In this document: in pieces, positions 1 through 11,175 of the stretch
Layout: every line of letters starts with the position of its first letter
How positions within the stretch are numbered: the first letter of the stretch is position 1
Source: Undaria pinnatifida
Lineage: Eukaryota; Sar; Phaeophyceae; Laminariales; Alariaceae
Direction of reading: 5' to 3'
DNA: 64,000 nucleotides
Assembly: GCA_012845835.1 (NCBI GenBank)
Contig: JABAKD010000006.1
Coordinates: forward strand, 8,580,137 to 8,644,136
Notes under the pieces: generated by a model
The model's database searches: none
Told to the model about the DNA's origin: nothing
Seen by the model: only the letters and a program-made list of their open reading frames with translations
Translations under genes and position numbers: made by a program

Positions 1-69
1 CAATGCAACCAACGCTTGTAAGCGCTAGCCCTAAAAAAAAACATTGTGCTCGTAAAATTTGCAGTAGAG
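1..69 (+). repeat. Family A repeat, left part (interrupted)
   Basis: This segment matches about 12,770-12,840 (the GCGCTAGTCCTAAAA block followed by an ACTCGTGAAATT-like stretch) and is seen reversed near 34,490-34,560. Its continuation (GCTAGTTCCTCGCTTGAGGA) resumes only after about 336, because a family B MITE sits in between. Which part of the family is terminal is not known. Confidence 0.5.
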
Positions 70-335
70 ACGCGTGCTACGACAGAGGTGCGCCCCTTGT
101 TTTTTTCTGAGGTTCCTCAGTTTGAGACCGTAAGACATCTTGACCCAAAAACTGATTTGGAAAAACATCATAACTGCTGCCGGATGAAACATCCCGTGGC
201 CTAGGTACACAACGAGAATCATGCAAAAACAAATGGCGTATTTCCGACGATTTTGGGTTAAGGAGGCCCGTCATTCGAAAACCTTTTTCGCCAAAAAAAG
301 GTATACCTCTATCGTAGCACGCGCCGGAAAAACTG
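70..335. mobile_element. Family B MITE, copy 1 (nested in family A)
   Basis: A ~265-bp non-coding element with terminal inverted repeats of the form GACGCGTGCTACGAYAGAGG at the left and its reverse complement (CCTCTATCGTAGCACGCGC) at the right. The interior shares conserved blocks with other copies: GTGGCCTAGGTACAC, TTCCGACGATTTTGGGTTAA and GTCATTCGAAAACC. There is no transposase; short ORFs inside are not conserved between copies. It is inserted in a family A repeat, so it is younger than that repeat. The target-site duplication is unclear and the superfamily is unassigned. Confidence 0.7.
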
Positions 336-400
336 CTAGTTCCTCGCTTGAGGAACTCAAACCGACCGCCAAAGTTTGGCCTCAACAAGTGCAACCCCTG
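336..400 (+). repeat. Family A repeat, right part
   Basis: Continues family A after the MITE: GCTAGTTCCTCGCTTGAGGA followed by ACTCAAACCG corresponds to the block near 12,850-12,885 and, reversed, to that near 34,425-34,450. Confidence 0.5.
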
Positions 401-2858
401 CCGTGGTATGCCTCCGTATATCCTCGAAAACAGAGATCGAGCTGGATATCCCGGCTTAGTTCTTCTACTGCAAGAAGAGCGTACAACAGGGGGACACGTA
501 TCAGCACGTGGTGCTGGTTCGTTTGTTAGCGCGTCGTGCATCTCGACGAGTTTGCGCTTCGGGTGCGTGCTAGAGCTACCATAAGCGGTCCGGGCGGCTT
601 TGTTTCGCCGATTGTGTGAAAAATCGTTTAATCATACTTTTTCGACCTTGTTTTTTTTCCCGCTGAAGCAGACGTGGCAGATACGTCGGAATGCCGCCAA
701 AGCTCTCCGTCAAACTCACAGCTGATGTTGCCATGCTTGATTTATATTATAACTTGTGCGTATGTATTCGAAGTACCGCGAAACACAAGACATTTTAGAA
801 GCTTACGGGTACTCGTAGGAGTTTAGATGTGGCTGCGTGGCAGCCAGAGGAGTTGCCCACGGGAGAAACGCAGGGGGTTCTCTCTGGAATATATGTTGTT
901 TTTAGGATGGGGGTTAGGGGGTGCTACATTATTACGGCGACCCCGACCATTTTTTTTTCCCTAAATGACCTCGCCGTAATGCCGTAACGCGGCGATTCGA
1001 CGTATTTGTCTTCATGAGGTTAATAGAAAGATGACAAAGCCATGGCCACAGACCGCGAGACACGGGACAGAGGCATACTAGCTACGACTGAAGGGGGAGT
1101 CACCGACTTACACCCTTCATGAGGACATACTTGTACGCTTATTACGTTCGTATTATTTTTCACACCCTTCATGAGGACATACCTGTAAACTTTTTACCTG
1201 CGTATTGTTTTCCTCAGTTCGTTTTTCAATTTTGTCTCGTTCTTTCTCTCCTCGGATGTTTCCCTTAGTTGGGTTCCTGGGTGGCATGCGGTGTGTTACG
1301 GAGATCCATTGTTAACAGGATGAAAGTTTACAAAAAATGGGAAGCATCGCCACTTGATGGCCGAGATCTCCTGCGCTTCAACTGTGTTAGATCGAGGTTC
1401 TGTATACTTGGCAAGACCAACCAACGAAATAAACTGCAGCCAAGCTCTTTTACACAAAGCCGGATGCTTTTTTGCCCCCTTTGTTGTTTGACAATTCATC
1501 CTGCTAACGAAGGATCTCCGTAATAGTCGTTTTCCAGATGCGAGACTGACGCATGTACCAGTATGGGCCTGGCACGTACTTAAGCTGACAACAAAAACAT
1601 CAATGAAACATCTTTAATGGAATAGAAACACGTGTTCGTATAATTTATTGAATTCCTATATATATAATAAGCCAATATTTTTCGTTGGTTGGTGGTTGGC
1701 CTTGAGTTTGTACGGCGTTCGTCGGTTTCAACTCTATTATTATACCAATTATGTTTTCCCAACTCAATCAAGCAGAGTTTGGAAATCGCAAACACCCGAT
1801 CAGCTATCTATTGCCAGGCATAGCGTTAGCAGTACACGTGCGACTTTGCTTCCAGGTCGCGGGTGGTACGTTTCTTTCTTTCACTGCGGACGAATCCCAT
1901 AGTCAGGCGTGAGCACTAAAATAAAGAAACACTTTTTGGATGTGTCCGTGGGTGCTTTTTCCTGAAGGACGGGGCTCCTTAACCAAAAAAACCGTCGGAA
2001 TTTTCACCTTTTTTTTTTGGCAAAATGTTTTGTATGTCGTCGGACATGGGATCGTTCTTCGGGTAAGCACTTTCATTTTTTACGATCCGACTCAGGTGTC
2101 GGGCGGGGTGTAGAGCTCCTCAATCCAATGCCCCTACGTAGCAACCCGGACTGCTCTGCGTAGTCAATGCCGTACTCGTCAATGAATGGCGTGTAACATC
2201 TTCCCCCTCTGCAAGACCCAAAGGGGTAAACTGTGTACGAAGTATCCAGATTATAGAAGTAGAGACAAGAGCAGATACCTACCTGCATCGGTGACCCTAG
2301 AGGTCTGCATAGTAACCTGTGAGGGTGACTCCACCCTCACGCACTCGTCGCGACTCCACAGCTGCGAATGTTGCTGGCGGCACGGAAAGCTACACCCACA
2401 CTCTTTGTGTGGTCCCATGAAAAGCTGCTGGCGGCAGTTCCCCCCCCACACTTTTTCTCGTCCGCGGCTCTCGGGGCATGGCGACCTTGAACGATTGACG
2501 TAGTTGTTATCGAACTTGCCCTGGAAAGCGTTGGCCAAGGAAATATTTTCTTCCATTTAACCTGATAAGAAGGCAGGTTGGGTCAAGACAGATTGGGTTG
2601 TATCTCTCACAATTGTTGAAAGTTCTATACTTAGATTGCACCGGTGTTGCAGAAGTGAAAACGTGCTCAGATGCTGAAGAACCAAGGTGCGAGTATGACT
2701 GCTATTCGCCAGTTGACCGGCACAAACGGGTTGTTGTACCCCGCCCGCCCCCCCTCGTACCACGCACAACTGGTTCTCAGTAGGATGCAGCTCACCCCTC
2801 ATGCGACTCGCCGAACACCTCATGGCGGTTTTCTCGCGCTTGGTACACGCCATGCTCG
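401..2858. other. No supported gene
   Basis: I see no convincing coding region here. ORFs of up to about 105 aa overlap on both strands and show no recognisable domain. A ~52-bp imperfect direct repeat beginning CACCCTTCATGAGGACATAC lies at about 1,110-1,200. At 706-735 there is a reversed fragment of the dispersed core motif listed at 20,578 (CTCACAGCTGAT). Confidence 0.4.
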
Positions 2859-3140
2859 TCAGGTTGGTGAAAACCCAACGTGGTCCGTCCCGCAGTGTAG
2901 GGATGCGAGGGTCATTGGTGTTAAGACTACGGCTACGCGTGAAATGAGTACATCCCCCACCCCCCGTCCTACCCCGCAGATTCCGGTGCACGCGATGCCT
3001 GCCAGGTTGGTGAAAACCCGACGTGGTCCGTCCCACAGTGTAGGGATGCGAGGGTCAATGGTATTAGGACTACGGCTACGCGTGAAACGAGTACACCCCC
3101 CACCCCCCGCCCTACCCCGCATATTCCGGTGGGCGTGCGT
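2859..3140 (+). repeat. 141-bp tandem repeat, two copies
   Basis: Two adjacent units (2,859-2,999 and 3,000-3,140) each contain AGGTTGGTGAAAACCC, GTGTAGGGATGCGAGGGTC, CTACGGCTACGCGTGAAA and a C-rich block near CCCCACCCCCCG. The unit length is divisible by three, so open frames through it (up to 216 aa) run from copy to copy; I do not take these as evidence of a gene. Confidence 0.8.
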
Positions 3141-3749
3141 TGGTACCCGGACCTACGGTTTGCGCGCGCCTTATTCTCCGCATGCAGTAACGTCAGCGCT
3201 CACGACAACAAAACCGGTCAACGTCGCGAATCTCCCCTGGAACTCTATATCAGGGTCCACGACAGATGCCTCGTGCTACGGCAGGGGCGTAGTGCTTCTT
3301 CAGCACACAATTTCTGGATGATGAGGCTCCCCAAAATCTGGAAGCACCTTTTCTATACTAATATTTATGCACGCCTAGCCCGTGGAAGCCCACGTGGGAA
3401 CCCACCGGAGACCCATGAAGTTGCAGCAAAACAAAGCTGTACTACCGTTAAAATCAGCAGAAAAAGCAGAAGCAAAAAAGAATGAAATTCTCCCTTCAGA
3501 GCTTGGTGTTCCAGGTAAACCTAGATTAGCAAACGTAATGAATACGGAAACGAATTGCGAAGATTGACATAGTCCATCAGTTTGCATCGTCATTTTAAAG
3601 TCAGTATTTTCGTTGAAACATGGAGCCCCTCACGCAAGGAGCCTAGTAAGAACGAGGCGCACCCCTTATTATAGCGAGTGCCTTGTGTACGGGTTGACAT
3701 GCGTACCCCCCCCGCCCCCGCCCACGCCCTCTTGCTCGCGTGAACTCAG
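3141..3749. other. No supported gene; ends in a C-rich splice-acceptor tract
   Basis: No coding region was recognised. The last ~50 bases are C-rich and end in CTCAG directly before the SET exon at 3,750, which is consistent with an intron end. No matching first SET exon (NHxCxPNC motif) was found upstream in the window. Confidence 0.4.
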
Positions 3750-4049
3750 GGTCCCTGCGTTCGCGTCACCGTAATAGCGACCGAAATCCTCAAAGGCGAG
3801 ATGTTGACCATTGACTACAACGCAATGGAGGTGGACATGGTAAGCTCCTTTGACTGCGCGTGCGGCGCTGTCAACTGCCGCGGTCGCATCTCGGGCTTCT
3901 CGAATCTCCCGCCCTCCGTCCAGGAAGAGTATATCCAAGGGCGCTGGTTGACGTCGGAGGTAGGTACGGGAGGGTCGGGCGCCCCCCCTCCCCTCACCGA
4001 GGTCGTGAAAGATTGGGTGGAGACTACTCGTCGCGCTCGCGGCAGTTGA
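3750..4049 (+). pseudogene. Orphan last exon of a small SET-domain (post-SET) protein
   Basis: Opening after a CTCAG acceptor at 3,745-3,749, this 300-base reading frame encodes 99 residues and a TGA stop. It carries the C-terminal part of a SET domain: GPCVRV, then the catalytic-site LTIDYNAME segment, then the post-SET motif FDCACGAVNCRGRISGF. A paralogous exon lies at 32,572-32,862 (minus), and both share the phase-0 junction and the tail PSVQEEYI...TEVVKDWV. SET proteins of this kind are lysine methyltransferases. The first exon, which should hold the NHxCxPNC motif and most of the SAM-binding surface, was not found upstream, so this is probably a partial duplicate, though a distant exon beyond the window cannot be excluded. 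Confidence 0.75.
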
Positions 4050-4164
4050 AGCGCGAGCGGGAGGATCAACCCCAGAAATTGGCCAGATTAGTATCCGGTG
4101 TCGACGCCATGTTTATTCTATGGGCATCAAATTATTACCCTCCTTGGGTCAGATTGTTTAGTTT

Positions 4165-4468
4165 CGTTGAATATCATTTGCTCAGGTTGCGCCGCGTTTG
4201 GTTCAGGTTGAACCGCATCTGAAGCAGGCTGCACCGCTTTCTTCTCGGGTTCCACCGAGTTTGGCTCGGGGTTCACCACATTTGACTCAAGTTGCACCGT
4301 ATTTGGCTCAGGCTGCACCGCATTTGGCTCAGGCTGCACCGCATATGGCTCAAGTACACCGTGTTTGGGTCAGGTTGTGCCGCATTTGCCCAAGGTTGTG
4401 CCGCATCCGGCTCAGGTGGCACCTTATTTGGCTGTGGTTGCGCCGCACCTGGCTCAAATTGCACCGCA
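4165..4468. repeat. 21-bp minisatellite
   Basis: About 14 degenerate 21-base units of the type TTGGCTCAGGCTGCACCGCA. Because the unit is a multiple of three, several frames stay open on both strands; one minus frame reads as EPNxVQP heptads and one plus frame as LAQAAPH repeats. It lies ~115 bp after the SET exon stop and could be its 3' flank. No frame is clearly favoured, so I call a repeat rather than a protein. Confidence 0.85.
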
Positions 4469-4677
4469 TTTTTAAAAAAAACTTATCCTAACAACGCCAG
4501 ATGTGAGTTCAGCTAACTTAGGGTCAATATTTGTGTAACGTTTTTACCAGACATTTACGAGTAACTTCTGGGTTGGTTATCAGCCTCAGGTTTTCGCCCG
4601 CCTTCCCTTCGATTGCGGCCTGCCATACTTTGCCCACCCGCTCCTAGCTCTACCGGCTGGGTTGACGCAAGAGTGGG

Positions 4678-4945
4678 GGGTGTCGGCGCGGCATCTGTTT
4701 GTGCTTTAAACGGAGACGATGCAGTAGTGGTTGGGTGGCGACGTTGTGTCTGTTTATGCTTCGTGTGTGACCGATGCAACAATGCGCGGGTTGACAACGC
4801 TGCGTCTGTTCGTGCTTCGTGCACGGTTGATGGTTCGGTTGTGGGAGTAGACACTGCGTCTTTCTCGTACTTCGCGTGGGGCTGATGCACACGTGGTCGG
4901 TGACGACGCGGCGCCTTGTATGTGCTTCAGATGGGGTTGGTACGT
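4678..4945. repeat. ~57-bp degenerate minisatellite
   Basis: Four or five units, each with a GCGTCTGTTCGTGCTTCGTG-like block followed by a GAT/GTT-rich half. Variants occur near 4,693, 4,745, 4,803, 4,857 and 4,910. Open frames of up to 148 aa on the minus strand are by-products of the periodicity. Confidence 0.65.
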
Positions 4946-6191
4946 CATGTGATATCGAACGCGTCCATCTGAGTTTGACGACAGGGGATAGGAAGGCACG
5001 GTCCCGGTTAGAGAGGGTGTTCATGTGCAGCTCATCGCTTGGTCGCCTCGATAGAGTGGGTTGGACGAGAGGGGGGGGGGGAGGGGGCGATCCCACAAGA
5101 TCTAACAGCCGTCGCGTGGTGTTCTGTGGGGAAAAGAAACATTAGTGTGACATTGTCTATTTCTTACGTCGTGGATACTATTTTTCATGTCACCTAAAAC
5201 TTTAATGTCATCCCCATGGTTCGTTGCAGGCGTACTGCCCATTGTTACGCTGGGTTAGTTTTTCACTCATCACAACATGAAAAAAACGGACAACCTGTGT
5301 ATTATGCAGCTTGCAAAGATGAGCATCGACCCTAAATCTGTCGAGCTCACAGCTGACGTTTGTTGAAAAGTTTCATAAAGCAGGTCACCCTGCGCGGTGT
5401 CTGCGACATCAGCAAAGCCTCCCCCTCCCCGTGGTGGGATGATAGTTTTTGATGATGGAGGTGATGGTGTGATGCTAGCTGTGATAATGGTGATGGTGGC
5501 AACCCCCCCCGTTCGATATAGGTTCAAGTATTTGTTTCGTCGAGGGAGCAATCAGCTGTGTAAGCGGCTCCCCCTTTCCCTCCCGTTCGATCTAAATTGC
5601 AGCGTGTTTTCGGCCGGGAACATTTAGATGTAGGAGAAACCCACACTTCCCGCCTTGTCACTCTGGGCCCAGAATCAGTGTTTGATGGCTTGCGAGTCAC
5701 ACGTCCTTTAGCCAAAACGTGGCTCAGCGTCAAGGCGGATCCTGTATGTCGCTGTCGCTGAGAGACCCGAATCAGCCTTTATCGGTTCATTTTTTCGTGT
5801 TGTTTGACTCGGAGACGTCCCAGCGTTCATCGTGGTTCTTTACCGTATACTGTCGCTTGAACTACATTGCGTAAGCGTTGGATGACATGATTTTGTCGTA
5901 TATGTACGCTAGGGGTGCAGACTACGTTTCTGAGCTTCTAACATAAACTCAACTTTCACTTGAAACATTATTTCAACCGAGATTCACTCGCGCAATCGAC
6001 CATCCAGGTGCGAGGGGTAGGCTTGCTCACGGGCGGAGGAGTCCCGATACCAGGAGCGCCATCAAGCGGAGAGACAAGTAAATATAATTATATAGTTATT
6101 AAGTTGCATCTGTACCCCCGCTGGTGACTCCGCCGCTGCCTCAAGTGGCAGGCGCGCAAGACTTCGCGCTGAACAACCCGTTGGCATACCC
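4946..6191. other. No supported gene; contains one reversed core motif
   Basis: No recognisable coding region. A poly-G run lies at about 5,071-5,080. A minus-strand copy of the ~50-bp dispersed core (CAGCTTGCAAAGATGAGCAT ... CTCACAGCTGACG) spans 5,310-5,360. A GAT-rich stretch (5,445-5,500) is simple sequence. Nothing else recognised. Confidence 0.45.
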
Positions 6192-7860
6192 TTTATTTGC
6201 CGTTACCAAACGGCCCCGGCGTTCTCACCAGGGAGGACTACTTCGGCCCCCTACACTTGACGCCTCGGGGCAACGCCTTCATCCTCCATCTGGCAGATCG
6301 TTTCAACCGCCACGCCTCCATGTACGCTACTACAGAGGCTCAATTCACCGCCTCCAGCACGTCCCACATCCTTGATCGATTCCCTTCGCTGGGGATGCCC
6401 TGTCGCTCTTTTTTTAGATATCGGACTTGTGGTTTGCTGCAAACTTTTCCCTCGCCCTCTATGACCGCCTCGACATCAATAAGATAATCACCAGCTCCTA
6501 CCACCCGTGCACCAACGGTGGTTGACGAACTACAATCTGACTGGGATATTCAACTCCCACACGTCGAGAGTGTTTACTCCAACTCCGGCAGCACAACCAC
6601 CGGACTTGCCCCCAACAAAATGCATATGGGTCGTCTCCCCCCCCCCTTTCCTACCGTCTTTGACCTCCCCAACATCGGCGGACACGAAAGCCTCAACCGG
6701 GACCATCTAGCTTACATGGACCTCGCCACCGCCCGCCAACAACACGCCTACCGCGCCGCCCGGGAATTGCACGCCATCTACGCATCGCGTCTCGACCACC
6801 GCAACGCTCTACTCATGGACGATCCGCGCCTTTTACCAAAAGTTTTCGTCAACGGCTGGGAGTGGATCTACAACTCCACCGCCACCGTTCCCCAGGGCAC
6901 CCGAAACGTCGCTGATGCCATCGTCCTCAAGACCAAGCTTCCCTTCAATTGGATCTGACCTTCCAAGATGCTCGCCGTGGTCCGGGACCAGCCTCCGCCG
7001 TCCCAGAAGACCGGCCCCTTCACGACAAGGTCCTGTACATAGACCTCCCGTCCGATATGCCTGGACGCGACTCCGAATGTCGCGCCTCTGTCATCCGCTG
7101 CAAACTATGCCGGAACCCGGACGACATTCACGACATACCAAAGCATCTTCCGGCCGACCTCACCAAGCACGTGCTCAACTCCTTCTTCACCAAGTCCCCG
7201 CTCTTTCACCCTCGACAACATCTCTCCACCGCCGGAATGCCTCGAGGTCGACAAGATCTCGGGACATCCACTCGTTCGCGGCCGGGGAGGCGTTCTTGCG
7301 GTCATGTACGAAACAGTTTGGCCCGGGTTTCTCAGCCCTTCATGGGAACACGAACAAAACCTACCACACCACCGGCTTCACATCCTACCACACCACCAGC
7401 TTCACACCCTTCGATATTGGTCAGGTACCCCTTCACAACACCGCCAGTCCAACCACGTATACCGACAGATGCGCATCGGGGCCGCTCACCGCGAACGAGA
7501 GAGGACCCGGGGAGAAAAAATTATCGCCCCCGGGTACAGCCTTGTACCGCGCACTCTCTGACTTCAACGCTTCAGCTCTACTACCCTCCCCGCAGGGGCA
7601 CACCTCTGGTACAAAGCCCGCGACGGCTCTGGTGGTTAGGCAAGGTAGCCCATCGCACCTCGACCGACAACTCTTCCGCCAACCCCTGCATCGTTCGCTT
7701 CCTCGATGACCCGGGACCCATCAAGATCGACCTCCTGCCATCATCTTACACCACTTCACGGAGCGCCGTCGACGGAGCCTGGTGTCTCCAGCGTCATCAC
7801 GCCGGGGGATTGGCTCGGGGTGTCCTACGGAACCCTGACGGACCTTGCGGAGACCCCCCA
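6192..7860 (+). pseudogene. Ty3/gypsy Pol remnant: integrase, chromodomain and Tudor-like C-terminus
   Basis: This is the decayed 3' part of a chromovirus-type gypsy polyprotein, recognised by reading across frames. From 6,195: EDYFGPL and TPRGNAFIL of the integrase core. From 6,421: SDLWFAANF and SSYHPCTNG (second catalytic Asp region). From 6,518: the integrase C-terminus (DWDIQLPHVE, GLAPNKMHMGRLP). A TGA interrupts at about 6,957, and another frame gives LYIDLPSDMPGRD. From 7,238 a chromodomain follows: LEVDKISGHPLVRGRGG, then MYETVW, then SWEHEQNL. Then come MRIGAAHRE and, from about 7,625, LWWLGKV and VRFLDDPGPIKI. Roughly 25 residues holding the catalytic Glu are missing near 6,518. 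The same order of blocks occurs in the element at 56.7-57.9 kb (minus). At least three frameshifts and one stop show it is dead. No flanking LTRs were seen. Confidence 0.85.
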
Positions 7861-8022
7861 TTCCCTCTTAGTGTGTTGAGAAATTGGCGCCAACCACGGC
7901 TTCAGTGTTTCATGTTTCGGTTGTGTTTTTGCTTTCTTCACGAGTTGTCACACCTTTGGGGTACACTATAACTTCGTATCAGTTATGCAACCTCTAGGGC
8001 CGCTGTAACTTTGTGTCGTTCC

Positions 8023-8240
8023 CTTTTTGGTGCTCCGTTACCCACGCCCATTTGTCCCAGGAACAGAGGTTCAATCGCTGGCTGTGGTATCCTGCAGTGC
8101 ACGTGTTTTTTTTCAGTTCGGATGTGACTTTTCTTGGTGCTCCTTTTCCCACGCCCATGCGTCCCAGGCACAGAGATTCAATCGCTGGCTGGTATCCTGC
8201 AGTGCACGTGTTTTTCTCTCAGTTCGAATGTTAACCTTTC
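8023..8240 (+). repeat. 107-bp tandem repeat, two copies plus a fragment
   Basis: Two units start at the TTGGTGCTCC blocks (about 8,027 and 8,134) and share CCCACGCCCAT, TTCAATCGCTGGCTG and TATCCTGCAGTGCACGTG. A third unit appears to begin near 8,229 (TTTCTGGGGTCCCTTTTC) and is lost. Short ORFs through it are periodicity artefacts. Confidence 0.8.
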
Positions 8241-9368
8241 TGGGGTCCCTTTTCTTGTATTCTGTGTCTCCTTGCACCAGTGCGTTCTGCTCAGCACTGG
8301 TTCGGACAGTAAGCCAACGGACTAACCGCTACCAGAGGCGTCATAGCTTCAATTACGAGGTGTGGGTCAGGATATAGCATCATTTGCTGCCGTTGTTTGG
8401 AATAGCATTATCTTCGACCTTCTTCCCGATTTTGTGATATCTTAATTAGCCATCTCTTATTCGTCGTGTAATGTGCATCTACGACTATTCAGGGTAGGTT
8501 AATTTTTCAGTGTACCTTCTGCGCTCTTTGTATGAGCAACAGCACAACCGCCCGCCCCTATGGGTCAGCAATGTCGGATCTCTATATTGTTCGGAACACT
8601 TCCGTATGCTTCAGGACACTGTCTTGTAATCCAGGAAACGGTGCGTGCATACTATATAAATAAATATAAATACGACTGCATTCTGAAACATGTAGCCTGT
8701 GTAAGTATACACCTATGGCAGTCGCGCTACGTTCGATCTGATTCACTGTGATTAGATAGTGACGTGATAAAATAACGGGCAGCATGGTTCTTTCAAGTGC
8801 ACCGGGATTCAATGTGATTGGCTGTGTTATAAGTTAGTCTTTATTATGCTTCAAGTATGCAACGCGTCACGCGCGGAGCTTTGCTGTTTTGACTCACGTA
8901 AGGCAGGTAGCAGTGCAGCTTGCGCTGACGGATGGCTTTGGGGATTGCACTTTGTATTCCTTGCTGATACGAGGGCTGGTTCTCGTAGTTTGGCCACCCA
9001 CAACCTCACCCTCTCTCGGTCCCTCTTGTATCCTGACCCAATCAAGCAAGCCTTGCACGATTATAATGAGAGACTTCTATATACTGGGTCTTACACAGCT
9101 GACTGCTGTGGTCAAGCAAAATACATATCTGTCATTCCTGTGGATCACATCATCAGGGATTTATCGAGGCACACCTTCACATATTGGTGGACTAATGTAC
9201 ACTGATATAGGCGCGTCGCCTTTCGTCATATACGTGGCGTCCGAGAAACGACCATTTACCGAAATTCTGTACTCGTTCGGGGAATGATTAGTTCTCCCGC
9301 ATCTGCGGAGATATTCCCGTTACACAAACCAAATTATCTGATTTGTAAGTAAGCATAAACCATCACTA
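8241..9368. other. No supported gene
   Basis: ORFs up to 132 aa on the plus strand (8,846-9,287) overlap minus-strand ones and show no domain. I see no repeat structure or RNA gene here. Confidence 0.35.
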
Positions 9369-9510
9369 TGCGCTAGTCCTAAAAACAAACATACTCGTTC
9401 ATTCACCATACTGACCGATGGTTCCAAATATGAGGAGTCCAACCTGTCAGACACGTTTTGGCGCAAAAAGTGCAACTCTTGCACACCGTGGGATGACTCA
9501 TAACACATTC
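9369..9510 (+). repeat. Family A repeat fragment
   Basis: Opens with GCGCTAGTCCTAAAAACAAA, as at 23-42 and 12,790, and later has CACCGTGGGATGACTC, matched near 12,920 by GACCGTGGGATGAGTC. The middle is diverged. Confidence 0.4.
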
Positions 9511-9619
9511 TCTACGTTTGTTGAAGCTCGTTGGTTTAGGTTCTAGCGCATTTTCTCGGCTGGTTCCGCATTTCTTCATGTAACGTGTCTACAAAACATC
9601 GTCGAGTACAGAGTTCGTA

Positions 9620-10290
9620 CGCATCGCTTGGCCAAGACGGGGCACATCGTTTAATACGATTTTCTACCGTGCACTTGCTTGGGCCTCTGAATCGGGGCCC
9701 TGTTTTTAGAGTTTCGTATTGTTTGGCTAGGAGAAGGCCTAACGCGCAGCTCGATCCTCTCCTGCGATGTCGCGTAGACCCAACAATCAGCGTTTGATGG
9801 ACGTATATATTGCGTCGTCAAAAAACAGCGGCGTTTGGCCCCCGAATGCAGAATTTGATGACGCGAGTTTAACGTTGCTTGGCCAAGAGGATGCACACCA
9901 TTAAGCGTGGTGGTCTAGCTCCCCTGTCGCTTGGGCCCTTGAATCAAGACTTGAAGTTTTGTGTCGTTTACATTGCATCGTCAAAAAACAGCGGCGTTTG
10001 GCCCCCGAATGCAGAATTTGATGACGCGAGTTTAACGTTGCTTGGCCAAGAGGATGCACACCATTAAGCGTGGTGGTCTAGCTCCCCTGTCGCTTGGGCC
10101 CCTGAATCAAAAACTTGAAGTTTTGTGTTACATATCGTTTGGTCGAAATGAGGTAAAGCGCTCAGCGCTGCATACTCCCGCGATATTGCGTGGACCCTTG
10201 GATCACGGAGGTTTAACGCATTGTTTGAGCAAAAAAACACGCCGCGTTCTCTGCCGCGCTGTCGCCTCCCCCTGATTCAACGTTCGATGC
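9620..10290 (+). repeat. 163-bp satellite-like tandem array
   Basis: Imperfect tandem units with period 163 bp, clearest between 9,817 and 10,115. TTGCTTGGCCAAGAGGATGC recurs at 9,873 and 10,036, and GTCAAAAAACAGCGGCGTTT recurs at 9,817 and 9,980. The first (9,620-9,810) and last (10,140-10,290) units are more diverged. The last bases also hold TTGGACCCTT-like blocks that continue weakly to about 10,400. Confidence 0.85.
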
Positions 10291-10648
10291 GTTTGATGTG
10301 ATGTAGCAAAGAAAGGAGGCACCGCTCAGCGCCTGTTTCTGCTGCGCTGTCGCTTGGACCCTTTGATACGCGTTTGATGCTTCAGTTTTAATATTGGGTC
10401 GCTATTTGATAGGAGAAGGCACAGCATTACGTGGGTCGAAGATGTGTGTGTATCGTGATGATGTCGCTTGGACGACTGCCGGCAGGATCTGCTCGTTTGA
10501 AATTTGATTGTTGTCCGCTCTTCGGAAGACCTTGTGATGTTTTTCGTGTTGCTCGTGGTGGCTTGATTTTAGAGTATACGGCGTTCAGTGTGGAAATGGA
10601 TTAAAACCAACGGTATGCGTTATGATGGTATCGACAGGGCTTAAGGCA

Positions 10649-10912
10649 TGCGTTAAGATGCGGCCTGGAAGAGCCTGTAATTATCCGTATTTGAGATAGT
10701 TTGGAGGGGTTTCGTATGATAATGTTGGCGTTTTGTATTTGGGATAGTAAGGAAATAGATCGGACGCACCTGATCTCATAAGCCATCCGGGGCGCTGGTG
10801 GAATCGAAAAAAGCTACGACTACGAAGGCTCAGAAAGTGAGTACTCTCCGAGGACCTGCTCAGTTGGCAGACCTGCAGGGGACACTCTGTGTCTGCGCCC
10901 GATAACTTTACA
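10649..10912 (+). mobile_element. Solo LTR of the gypsy family
   Basis: About 264 bp begins TGCGTTAAGATGCGGCC, ends TTTACA, and matches the two LTRs at 55,482-55,751 and 57,932-58,181 (both minus). Shared blocks are GCCTGTAATTATCCG, GGGTTTCGTATGAT, GAAATAGATCGGA, GAAAGTGAGTACTCTCCG and GGCAGACCTGCAGG. No internal sequence follows on either side, so it probably arose by recombination between two LTRs. I could not see a matching 5-bp target duplication. Confidence 0.8.
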
Positions 10913-11175
10913 CTATGGCGTCATCTTAGGTTAGACTTTTTCTTGTGGCAGCGTTCCTCCAATCTCTCCGATAGCTGTTTTTCGTAACGATTTTGCGTTT
11001 GCTTTCCATCGCGTCCACAACGCCTGTTCCTTCATGCGTGGCTTCTTAACGAAGGGAGCGCCCTTCCGCCTCCAACGGCAACCACAACGGCAGTGATGGC
11101 AGGAGCCCCTACTGTTGGTCGCCGGGCACGTACCACACGTACAACACCTTCCAACCACGTGCGGACGATACTCGG
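10913..11175. other. No supported gene
   Basis: Nothing recognised between the solo LTR and the 99-bp repeat. Confidence 0.35.

Noticed and set aside
2671-3321. A 216-aa plus-strand frame
   Set aside because: It runs through the 141-bp tandem repeat (141 = 3 x 47), which keeps frames open automatically. No domain was seen.
9620-10290. A CRISPR-like array
   Set aside because: Units of 163 bp with no short identical repeats and unique spacers; this is an ordinary tandem repeat in a eukaryotic context.
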